Assembly: GCA_011800805.1 (NCBI GenBank)
Contig: MPNW01000063.1
Location: forward strand, 59,096-123,095
Length of the DNA: 64,000 bases
DNA from: Hirudo medicinalis
Lineage: Eukaryota > Annelida > Clitellata > Hirudinida > Hirudinidae
Reading direction: 5' to 3'
The position numbers and the translations under genes are program-made. The notes below the pieces were generated by a model that saw nothing but the letters and a program-made list of their open reading frames with translations, made no database searches and was not told the origin of the DNA. Shown piece after piece: positions 25,293-37,288 of this stretch (position 1 is its first letter; every line of letters starts with the position of its first letter).

Positions 25293-27024
25293 GCAGCAGC
25301 AACAACAACAACAACAGCAACAAAGACCCACATAGGAAACGATGAATCTTAGAATCCTCTTGCTCGTCAACACGAAGAGAATGTTGCCCGTAACCGGCTC
25401 GACCACGGGCATGTGGTGGACGTTGTGGCGAGCCAAGATGGAGGACGCGGCCAACAGCGAGGTGTCGGGCTCCACCTGGATGGTCGGCTTGTTGGAGTCT
25501 CCCAGCAGCTCTGGGTCGTGAATATTAATGGGGAATAATTAATGAGGTGTCTGTGTGGTTGTATGGTTGGGATGGGTTGGTTGGTTGGTTGTGGTTGAAT
25601 TCAGTCGACGGACCATCGATCACCGATGTGTAGGGGTCGTGCAAAATTTAAGATGCACTTGATGCGAAGTCACAATGCAGTTGTTATGATTAATTGCTCA
25701 TAAATACAATATAATTAATATTCTAATAAGAATAACAATAGTAACATCAACAACAACAATAATAATAATAATAATAATAATAACAATAACAACAACAATA
25801 ATAATAATAATAACAACAGCAATAATAATAATAATAATAATTGATGGAGTTCTTATTGGCAGCGATGTAGTGCACATGCACAATATCTTGAATACAAAAC
25901 TTGGAAAAGTAGTGGATTGGTGTGGTGATGATTGTTTGTCGTTAAATGTCATGAAAGTGGTTTGTAAGACATTCCACGGCTCTAAAAAAAAATATCCATC
26001 GACGACCTCTCTATTTGTATCGCTGGTTCTCCTGTGTCTCGTGTTGGTTTCTTGGGCTTATTGTGGATGAACATCTTTCTTTCAAATTGCACATCAATCA
26101 TCTAATCAGTAAGATTTCCAGTAATGTTGGCATAATTTCTCGTACATGCCGCTATATAAATACAAAAACAGCCATCGCTTTGTCCTACTCCCTCCCACAT
26201 CCCCATCCAAATTATTGCAACTTAATCCGGGCATCCGATTACTCCGCCATCTTACGTCCTTTACTTGTTCTTCAAAACAAATTTCTACGTGTTGCATTAT
26301 GCTCGCCTTTCGATGCTCGTACAGAGCCTATTTTTAAACGACCAAAGATAATTCTGCTTCACGAAATAAATTTTTTCCACGCAGGTATAATAATAACTCT
26401 TATGTGCAAATTCGACCACCACATGTTGCCAACCCCATTCCACCCGTGATTTTCATAAACACCATCTGTCCGTTCCTACAACGTGCGTTCATCTCAAAAA
26501 TATAGACCTGTTTTTTTGCTAAATCCGATATTAAACGTCGCTATATTCTTCATCTGGGACCAAAAATATGTACAAAAATATATACAAAAATTCCAACATT
26601 TGTTGCTGATCAGCCAAACCTGTATGCATTTAAACGTCTGTATAAACAATTCATAATTGACTCATCAATATTTCACAATATTTTTCAACAATTATTCACG
26701 AATATTTCAATAACTTAATGTGTTTTAATTTAGTTACATCTACTTAAATTCATGTCACATATTGGTCGTCCGTTAGCGGGAATTCTCCCTTGGGCGTTCT
26801 TGTAATCACTTTGTAATCACTTTTTAATCACTTTGTAATCACTTTGTAATCACTTTAGTTGAAGAGTAGTTGTGAGACGTTGTGACGGTGCATTTGTATC
26901 TTTTTTTTTGTTTCACTTTGATTTACTGTTGAATGTTCACTCTCTTAAATTTGAAATCTTAAATTCTCTGTAATAAATGAAGAGTTGCAAAAAAAAAATA
27001 ATGATAATAACAATAGTAATGATG

Positions 27025-27064
<40 letters not shown>

Positions 27065-28200
27065 CAATAGTAGTAATAATAACAATAATAATAATAACAA
27101 TATCAATAATAATAATAATTTTAATAACAATAATAATAACAATAATAATAATAACAACAACAATGATATTAATAATATATGAGAAGGCATGGCCATTTAA
27201 CAGCACCTCCCTGGCAATTCTGGAGATGCAAACAAAATAAAACGTCTGCAAACACCACTGTCGCCAGCACCACTACTAATATTAAAACGTCATCACCGCG
27301 TTCGCCATCATCATCATGAGATCGTTATCATCATCAACATCATCATCATCATCGACATTATTGTCATCATCATCATCACCACCAGCATCATCGTAATCAT
27401 CGTCACCTTTCCAGTTTGAAATCTTCTGGTCTTCAAGGTCTTTCAGGTCGAACTGCACATGAGAAAGATAAAAATAGCAGCCAATGAAGAGCAGACATTT
27501 AATGGGTCATCGTTCAAATTACAATTCTATATCGAATGAGATTCCAGACGATAAAAAAATAGCTCTCCTTTTTTGGATGACCTTCGCATGGGGAAAATTC
27601 AAGGTCAAGTGATAAAAACTTTTAAAAACCACTGGTTCGCCAATTGGCCAATGAGAGCTCACCTCCTTGGAGTGGTAATAAATTTTCAGTACCCTCAGGA
27701 AGTCCGTCACGGTCAGGAGTCCTTGAAAGGTCAAAGGTCAGAAATGATCGAGTGAAGTTATTTCAAGATATTCGCGAATAAATTATGTTAACGAGTTCAT
27801 GAATGGTTAATGTTATACATAATTATTAATGTGTTCATGAATATTTATGTCGCAGTTCAGCATGACAAACCATGCCCGTTCAGCATCATCTGCTCCTACA
27901 TCGTCAATCAATCAATCAATCAATAGTTCATTCAATCACTCAACCATTCACCAGGTAATTCATCCTCTCAAAATCAGTTCCTAACCAGCAAAGTCATGTT
28001 TGTCCAGGGACCAGAGAGGAGCAGACCTGATGCCGTTGTTGACGAGAGCATAGAACGCCTTCTTCACCTTCAATATCATCATCATCATCATCATCACCAT
28101 CACCACCACCACCACCACCATATTGCATTCATTGAACGTCGTGGTAATGACTTTGATCACGAAAACTATGATGATGATGATGGCGGTGATGATGATGATG

Positions 28201-28234
<34 letters not shown>

Positions 28235-28555
28235 ATATGGCTGTCTGATGATGGTAGTGGGTCGTTTGACGATGATGGCGATGTTTGCTGGAAAGTGTGG
28301 AGTGCACATCATTCGCGTCAACATCCTTTAGTTGGAGCAACTAAAATTCAACAACAAAAAGCAACAACAACAACAACAACAACAAAAGGTACAACACTCA
28401 GTCCAATAATGATTATTTTAAACGCAATTTACAACGCCAATGGACAGCGAAACCAACACATCGGAGACGATGATGTTGACCTTGATGACAAATGATGACG
28501 CCGCCACGATGATGATGACGACGATGATGATGATGATGGTGATGATGACGACGAC

Positions 28556-28592
<37 letters not shown>

Positions 28593-28736
28593 GCGGGAAA
28601 TACGTACATTCAATGTGACGTCAAAGACGACGAGTTTAGAACTGGCAGGCATGAGGTCGTAACAGGGGTGGATGTTTGCGAACCTGGTCACTGCCAATTC
28701 CTCTGAGTCGACGATCTCTGAAACGTTAGTAGTAAG

Positions 28737-28791
<55 letters not shown>

Positions 28792-29449
28792 GTCAATCAA
28801 TAATTGGCGCATGGATGAAAGAATGAATGGACTGAAGTGTCCACTCAACACGGGGGGGGAGCGAATAATTGTTATTGATTTTGAGGAGCAATATTTATAT
28901 CGTTGCTAATAGTTGCTAAAATGCAACCACTTGTGGAGATAATTAAGAAGCCCCATGTCAATGATGATGATGATGATGATGATGATGACAATTGATGACA
29001 AAATACAATAATAATGATGACGATAACTGAAAAATATCATTAGCGAGGTTGCATCAATGAAAACATCATTAACCCTATCGTCATCATCATCATCATCATC
29101 ATCATCACCATCAATAACAGATCGTAAAGTCAACCGGACATGACGAGATAATAGCAGTCTGCAGAATAGCAGAAAATAGCAGAATTGCACATTTTCAAAC
29201 TGCCCCTGATCATGCATTCCTGACGTCAGAGGCAGAATGAAGGTCGCAGAGGAATGAGAATCAATCAGACTGAGAACTGATTCATCGTAGTCGTCATCAT
29301 CACCACCACCATCATCATCATCATCCCTTAGAATTTGTTAAAAAAGAGTTCAGTTTTCCTCTCTGCCACCAAATGATTGTAATGGCCGAACATAGGGAGA
29401 TGATTGGAGGTCACTAGGTCGACGTGACCCGACATCTTCAAAAGAAGAG

Positions 29450-29482
<33 letters not shown>

Positions 29483-29808
29483 TGTTTTTGTCTGTATTTT
29501 GTTTTTTGTTTTTATTTTGAGACAAAATAAAAAATACTATAAAAAATAACAAAGTTGTAAAATTATGGTATGGAAGTATCACTAACCTCCATGGTATTCC
29601 TCAAAGTCCAGACTGTCCGTGTACCTCTTGGGAAGCTGCAGATGAAGAACATCGTCATCGTCACCACTGATGTCAAATGTCATGACCATCATTATCATCA
29701 CCATAATCACCGTTATAATCGATGTGTTTTTGACGAATGTTAACGAACATTGATGAGGCTGATTAAGATTAAGACTGTAAAGGTATTGCTCTCCAACATC
29801 ATCATCAC

Positions 29809-29839
<31 letters not shown>

Positions 29840-30566
29840 TCTCCTAGCCATCTCATGGCCGATGTGATTTTCAATATCAAAGACATTGCATTGCCAGTAG
29901 CGATCACTCGGTCAACCTTGTCTTTCCAGTGGAGATTTCTCAAAATTTGGTTTGCCATCTTCCTTTGGTTAGTGAAAGGAATAAGTAGCGATGAACAAGA
30001 TATAGCATCACTATCATCATTTTCGCTGAATCATCCGATGATGATGACAACGACGATGATAATATTTAGCAGAAGTGTAAAACCGGGAGAGCATGATTTC
30101 ACGGTAACACGGTCTACGCAAGAGGCTGCCCTGGGCGAACACCAGCCACTCACTCGCGCACACATCCAGGAGGACGGACGCAAGGGCAGAGATCCAATCT
30201 AGATAAGCGCACGCTCTTACATCTTAGCGCCTACTAACGCCACCGAGAAGATGTTGAGATCACTTTGAAATTCAATTAGACGAGTTCACAAAGTAACGAA
30301 TGTTGCTCTGGAGAAGTTTCATTTTCGTGGAATGACGACCACTCACTCACTCACTCACTCACTCACTCACTCTGAGTGCTGATGATGACCTTGAAGAAGA
30401 TGACGATGACGATGAGTGTGATGATGACGGTGGTGATGATGACGACGACGATGAGTATGATGGTGTCCTCCAATGTTATCGGTAAAGACGGTACTAGTTT
30501 GAATATCGTGACTAATATGAGCAATTGAACACTAAAAGCAATTAGCAATTATAATCGATAATTACA

Positions 30567-30603
<37 letters not shown>

Positions 30604-33600
30604 TAATATAATTATCATATTATATAACATTTACAAACAATTGTAATACAATCGAAACAGCAAGAAACAGGTTGGCCTGACAGAACGGACGGGTTGCGTT
30701 CCTGCATGCGGTCGTAATAGCAACAGTCGTAACGTGTCGTGTTCGCAACCCGGCCTGCGCCGCCAGGGAGCGCCCTCGGGTAGGGGCGCTACATAAATGG
30801 TAGAACGATTAAAAAGTGCCTTCACATCCCATTCGGAGACATGAGGCACTCAAAAGATTGACTAAATGCAAATACAATATTCAGTCGATCGACGCATGCA
30901 CTGCACACAGACTTTCGGCACTTTCGACTTTTCAAGCTTCGCGTTTCCTCAATTAAGTCCAGTGGAGAACCAATCTCTCAGTCGACCTTTATTGCTTTCG
31001 TTACTTCTGCTGATCTTTAATCAATTCTAAAATTAAATGACCTTCCAAGGCCGATCAGATGACCCGATGACCTGATTTGAACCAAGATGTGTTGACCTTT
31101 ATGTGAGTAGCGAGCGTCAGGCACAATTATATTACAAATGATCAGGTGGTCGTGTTAAACCATGGCTAATAACGTGGAAATGACGAATAACACTGGCCAG
31201 TCTATGAGGTGAAATTGAAGGCTTTTAAAGTTGGAAATGCAAACTCAACAACAACAACAACAACAACAACAATAATAACAAAAATAATAATTAACCTTTA
31301 CAAAGGATTTGCAAAATGATGACGAGAAGACTACGCCACGACGATGATGATGACGATGACGAAATCAAACACGGACAAAGACAAACACGATCTCTACGGC
31401 AAACAACGTCCTCCCGTGTTTGCTTATCAACCTCGATTCGATTCGTCTCCATAGCAGCCGACGCTCGGGGGAAGGTCGTCCAATTGTAGGACGAAAAAGC
31501 AGGTCGCAGGAAGAAAGACAGCAGGTGCTATGACATGCGTAGGGACATTGGCATGACATGGCTGACTCAATGGAAGTATGGAAGTCAACGATCAGGAAAC
31601 GTTCGGATGGATCCGGAAATGCGCTCTGAAAGGTTTTCTTTTTTAGACCGGGGGAGAATCGGCCCCCCCAAGCAAACAGGGCTTGGTTTGGAGAAGGAAA
31701 TGAGTAGCCTTTGCGTTGTTTCAAAGAGGATAAGAAATCTTTTAAGACCTCAATTCTACAAGTTCCTTAAATAATATTACTAACGCACAATCAATCATAA
31801 TGATAAGAATATTGTTATTAAATTAAATTATTAAATAATTATCGTAAATAATATATTACAAATAAATAATAATTATACGATAAATAGATGACATTATTTA
31901 ATAATAATAATAATAATAATAATATTAATAATAATGATAATAATAATAATAATGATAATAATGATAATAATAATAATAGCAATGATATCAATAGCATCAT
32001 CATAACATCAAGCTAGCATGAGTACAACCATAGCAACTAATTGACAAAGTTCCAGAATGTGACATCACATGAAATGATAAAGACCACTTAATACTGCACG
32101 ATCATTCATCAATGTGACTACATTGTAATAATATTACGTAATGGTAATTAAATGATGACATCGTCGTCATCATCACCGTCGTCGTCATCATCACCATCGT
32201 CGTCATAGTCACCATCGTCGTCATCATCACCATCGTCGTCATCATCACCATCGTCGTCATCATCATCATCATCTTAAACGCTGTACAGGTGCATGTTTTA
32301 GTATTTCAGCCTTGAGATTGGAATAAATCAAAATTTCTAAGCTGTCAGACCTGGCAAATCTGTCACGATCCATTATAATATTCTTGTTTTTATTATTTTA
32401 TGATTATTGTTATTCTTACTGTATAAAAACTTATAATAAATGAAGGATTATTATTATTATGATATTATATATAATAATATATTATTAATAATAATTATTA
32501 GTATTATCCTTATTGTTATTATTATTATTATTCTTATAATTGTCATTATTATTCTTATTATTGTTATTATTGTTATTATTATTATTATTATTATTGTTGT
32601 TGCTGTTGCTGCTATTTCTATTATTGAATTGACTTTTAGATCAATCATCTGCAGCAAGATATCGACGGTCGTGACAAATGAGAAATTCAAGATCACGTTC
32701 CGAGGTTTTTTTGCGCATCTTCATCTCGGGAATGCAGGTGAATTGTCGGATGAATTAATTAATAACATTCGAAAGCACGAAGGGGACTCTTCGAATGAAT
32801 AGATGAATGCGTAAATGAATGAATGAATTAATGAATGAATTAATGCATGTATGAATGAATGAATGAATGAATGAATGAATGAATGAATGAATGAATGAAT
32901 GAATGAATGAATGAATGCATGTATGAATGCTTGGATTAATGAATGCATGAATGAAAGGATGCATGGATGAGTGAATTGAAGAATGAATGACTGTAAGAAA
33001 GTGTTGGAAGATGTTATGGTTACCTTGAACACCCTCGTGCCCTTCTTCTTGTCTCTCCAGATGACTAGGTGGAGTGGTTCGTATGAGTGGATCGTGCTCG
33101 CTGGAAAAAAACATGAATATTTATGAATCAGGCCATTAATATTCAATAAACGATAAAGTTTAACATTAAGTAATAATAATAATAACGTAAATTTACTTCA
33201 TTTGTATAGCGCCATATGCATAGAGTCAGAGGCGCTTTTTGTTAACCATTTATACAGCGCTCCTTCCCAAGGGCGCTTGTGGCAGTGCAGGCTGGGCTTC
33301 GAACACGAAGAACACAACATTACGACTGTTGCAACCCATTCCGCCAACCTGCACTACAACAATAATAATAAAATAATGAGATGCTCTGTTAAGGCAACAA
33401 AATATGTCGTGAATACCACACTCACACTCACAACATCTCCATCGAAACAATTGTGAACAGCGAGATTCGTTTGAAAGAATTTTTACTCGCAAACTACAAG
33501 TACATAAAACTGTCATGCGAGGAGCTCTCTGAACTGTTGAACCAAGCTACTGACATTGACTCAAAGCGCAGGTTGATAGACAAAGAATATATGCATTGGA

Positions 33601-34571
33601 TGGAGAGTTTGTGAACGCATGTTTGTGAAAAGACAGGAGCTGACAGTTGTAGTAGACGGCCTCCGGAACGTGATACCTACTTCTGGCATCAGATCAGATA
33701 AAAACAAAATAGGAAATCAGGTCAGGACAACAAAGATTCGATCATCCCAGAAGGAGTTAAGACGGAATGACGGAAAAAAACAACGGTAAATGGTTCAAGG
33801 GTTGCTCAGAAAAAAATCTGTCCTCAGGAGCTCGTTCGGTTTTGACTGAACATATTGTTCACGAGGACGAGAACAAGGAATCAAAACCCATACCACATGC
33901 AAAGTTGCTACAATTTTTGGAACCAGTATTTTCACAAAAGTCGATGACCGACGATAGACCAGTGGTGTCTTTGCGGGCTTTGTTATGACCTGGAAGCTCC
34001 CGTCGGCTGCGAAGAGGTAAAAGCGGCTCTGCGAGGTCTTAAAGATGGTGCCCCGGGCCTGGATGGAGTGAAAAGGCACTTGGATGGCATCGAACCAATC
34101 GACTATGCCGTGACACGTCCCTCTGGTTGGTGACTGGCTTGCCACCTTCACTATTCAATGTTGGTGTCGTCAGTTTTATTCCAAAAGTAAAGGGAACAGC
34201 TGACCCAAGTGAGTTCAGGTCGATCACCGTGAGTCAGCTCATGAGTCTCATGAATAATTACAAATTTGTGATATTAGTGATAACATCCAGCGATTGAGTT
34301 CACTAGCAAAAAGCAATGGAATGGACAAGGAATAAGAGCAGAGGTCATTCTCCCAGAAAGCCCGTCCAGCTGAATTGAAGGAAGGAAGAGGAAAGTGATG
34401 GCAAACCAAAGGACCAATCAGGGATGAAAAGAAGTGTTCTATTTTTAGGACAACAATATCAGCAACCCGAGGCATCTGCATCCTCAACAAGAAACAATAA
34501 TAATAATTTGAACTTCATGCTTTGGGAAATACGTAATGTGGACTTGCACCCATATAATCGACCTTGGCAAA

Positions 34572-34622
<51 letters not shown>

Positions 34623-37227
34623 AATGACGACGACGACGACAACGGTGATGACGATGATGACAACAAAGCAACAAGGAACTCATGAGAACATGTTGCTCCA
34701 ACAAACAAAATCAAAATCTGACGATAACTTCTGAAAAATGAACAGCAGAAAATAACAATCCTCCCACGATAAAGTACACACTGAACCTGTGAATCAGTGC
34801 ATGCGCCAGCATCGATTATGAACTTTGTCCTTTGACGTCATCATCGTCCTCATCAATTTTGCAAATATTTCTCGACGAATGCGAATAACCATGAGTAACC
34901 CCGAGTGAGCTCAGAGCAAACACTACAATAGTTTGGAAGTAAAATTGGGTCTGTAATCATCTCATCATAGTCTTCATCACACACTTCACTCTCGGTAAAC
35001 CGCTTTTGATATCAGGTATTGACGATCAGCAGATCACGAAAGACGTAATGTACTCTTTTCCAGTATTCCACGAAAGAACAAACCATTCTTCAACTTTCCA
35101 GTTTCGTTTCCATTTTTCTAGAACTCTCCAGGAAACCTAGAGATGGCTATTGAGAACGATCCTATCCAATAAAATAATACGAGTAAAGAGAGATATAAAG
35201 CAAAAAATTGGAGAGGTACAAAGTGAACAGCTGTCGGCAAATTTCGTCAATTCATTCGATTCTTAAATTCAATCGATCCGCTCATCCATCCACGTGTTCA
35301 AGAACCATTACCGCCAGGCATTTTTTCCAGGAAAATCCTTCGAGATGGAATGATTGATAGTAAACAGGTGATTGATTGTAAACAGGTGATGGATTGATTG
35401 TAAACAGGAGACCGTCAAAAGTCAGATGTGGAGAGAAATCCTATCTTCGTCCAGGCTTAAACAAGGAAATGTTTAAGAAAATCCCAGACTTGTTTTCAAG
35501 AGGAGGAACATTGAAAGCCAAACAACATCAACAAAGGGAAGTTGCCTGCCTGTCTATTTCAAGAAGAAAACCTAAGCACCTGAACTTCTTTCTTGCTTAA
35601 AAACATTCGAAATTTATCGGCTAAAGTGATTTAAACGGCTACTGAATATTTTAAAATGAAAAACTTCTTTCTGCTTGGAAAAATATGTCCTTTAAAAGTT
35701 TAATTATACAGATTGTTGAATCTCATTTTTAGATTAAAAGATAAAATGAAAAGAGAAAATGCAAATGAATCCCCATCAAATGATCAACTGAAAGAGTAAA
35801 GACACTGACATCCTTTTAGACATTTCAAAAAATTAAGCAATGGAGAACGGAGAGAAGCTGAGAAACACGGATCTAAATCAGCAGCCTACAATTTGTTTCC
35901 ACACAACAACAACAACAACGACGACGACAACGACAACGACAACGACGACGACAACCTCGTGAAACAACAACAAATCAACTTGTAGTCATCCTAGCACCGA
36001 GGAAGCAGACGGTTGTGTAGAGCTCCGTTATCGCCACCCAACATCATTAACCACTTCTCTTGCGCCTCTCTGAAGCCAGGTTGCAAAACAACCGCATGGC
36101 CGCCAAGAATATCAATGAGAATGAAGAGATCCCATTTCCCGATGCTATCTGTCAAGGGTGCGATGCTCAATTCATTCTGTGCAATAATAAGATGAAGCCT
36201 CTGACAACACTAGAGCATTCAATTATCGATTGAATTCAGCATCGCGATCCGAGCTTCAAGCTTGAGGATCGAGGTCCATCGAGATTTTGAAAAGGAGACT
36301 TTGACTCTAGCGTTCGACGGCATCCATAAAGGAAGCCAACTAATCCATTCGACATGCAGCGGGAATATGCGGCAAGATATCAAGTCAACGAAGCCGTAAT
36401 TGCGTAACATTCAATGGCATTACAAGCTTATAGAAAGACATCGATTATTTATTGGAATTTCTAATCTTTCCTCTTTTGCTCGACTTTTCATTGTCATTAT
36501 TCTTGAAGCCCCCTCCCCAGGGTCAGGTTACTCGGGACGTTGTAGGAGATGCATTGTTTGAAATATTAGCTGAGATTGAAGAAGCGTATCTGCAAGGTGT
36601 TTTACTGATATTAAGGAGGCATTTGTACACCTGGATGGACGTAATAGTTAAGCAAAAACAGTTTGGAAGGTGAGTGACTCAGTAGAGAGACGACACGGGG
36701 AGGTGATGACATGAAGACATGAAGAGTGTTGTCCATGAAGACGCTGAAACTAACGAACGAAGTAGGTGATTTGATAACCTCGATCGGGAGGTTGTTACGA
36801 AACATGGGGAAATGACTTCAACGAGTGAGAAAGGTACTGAGCAGGTGTCTCCAGTTAGCTGCAAAGCTGTAGCCCCAGCAGTATCCACGAGCAAGACTGG
36901 AAAAAGAACTAGGATTTGCAGCAAGAGGGAGCAGGTCTTGAATCCGGAAACGATGAACCGAGCCGAGTAAATCAGCGCATGATTTCAACGGTCGGATTTA
37001 ATTGTAATGAGAGAAGACAATGGCTTAAAAACAATGCTGTCCTGGAAACGGAGCACCAACTCATTAAGTGGAAAGGCTCAGGTCGGCTGCATAAATATGC
37101 AAGCGGTTTGCGTTGCGTACCGACTTAAGTAATACCACAAATGGAGTATTTTGGATAGTTCGCTTATTTTAGTTACCTTCACAATCTTCACCGTCCTGCA
37201 ATAATAACAATAATTATTGCTAAGTAC

Positions 37228-37288
<61 letters not shown>

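Larger units (their letters stand above)
25511..27406. other. AMPK-gamma intron with repeats and a retrotransposon tail
   Basis: This 1.9-kb intron joins the phase-1 ends of the 27452-27407 and 25510-25332 exons. It contains an AAT/AAC microsatellite (25735-25843), a plus-strand CR1/Jockey-like fragment, an 11-bp minisatellite, a second AAT/AAC block (26997-27178) and an ATC block (27300-27400). Confidence 0.75.
28718..29586. other. AMPK-gamma intron with tetranucleotide repeats
   Basis: It holds a pure CAAT array (28735-28802), a GAT array (28961-28987), an ATC array (29083-29115), another ATC array near 29295-29325 and a TTGA array (29451-29482). No gene or transposon fragment was recognised. 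Confidence 0.7.
29636..33023. other. AMPK-gamma intron of 3.4 kb
   Basis: It contains ATC arrays (29798-29840), a CACT array (30340-30373), a pure AT run (30573-30597), one copy of the dispersed SINE-like repeat, an AAC array (31247-31275), AAT blocks (31898-31980), a GTC/ATC block (32158-32275), an ATT block (32447-32620) and a GAAT array. Open frames here (for example 31365-31724 on the minus strand) show no recognisable homology. Confidence 0.65.

Noticed and set aside
27181..27240. Minus-strand REVLLNGHAF as the missing link after the FDLKDLEDQKISNWK exon of AMPK-gamma
   Set aside because: It resembles REVYLQ of mammalian gamma but no acceptor gives the required phase. The 25510 exon, starting E-LLGDSNKPT, joins in phase and fills this position.
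26937..27251. Open frames rich in Ile, Leu or Asn on both strands
   Set aside because: They come from the AAT/AAC microsatellite.
37177..37195. 19-nt minus-strand microexon with good acceptor and donor in the large AMPK-gamma intron
   Set aside because: Its length would break the phase between the 45003 and 33100 exons, which already join. Nothing else supports it.
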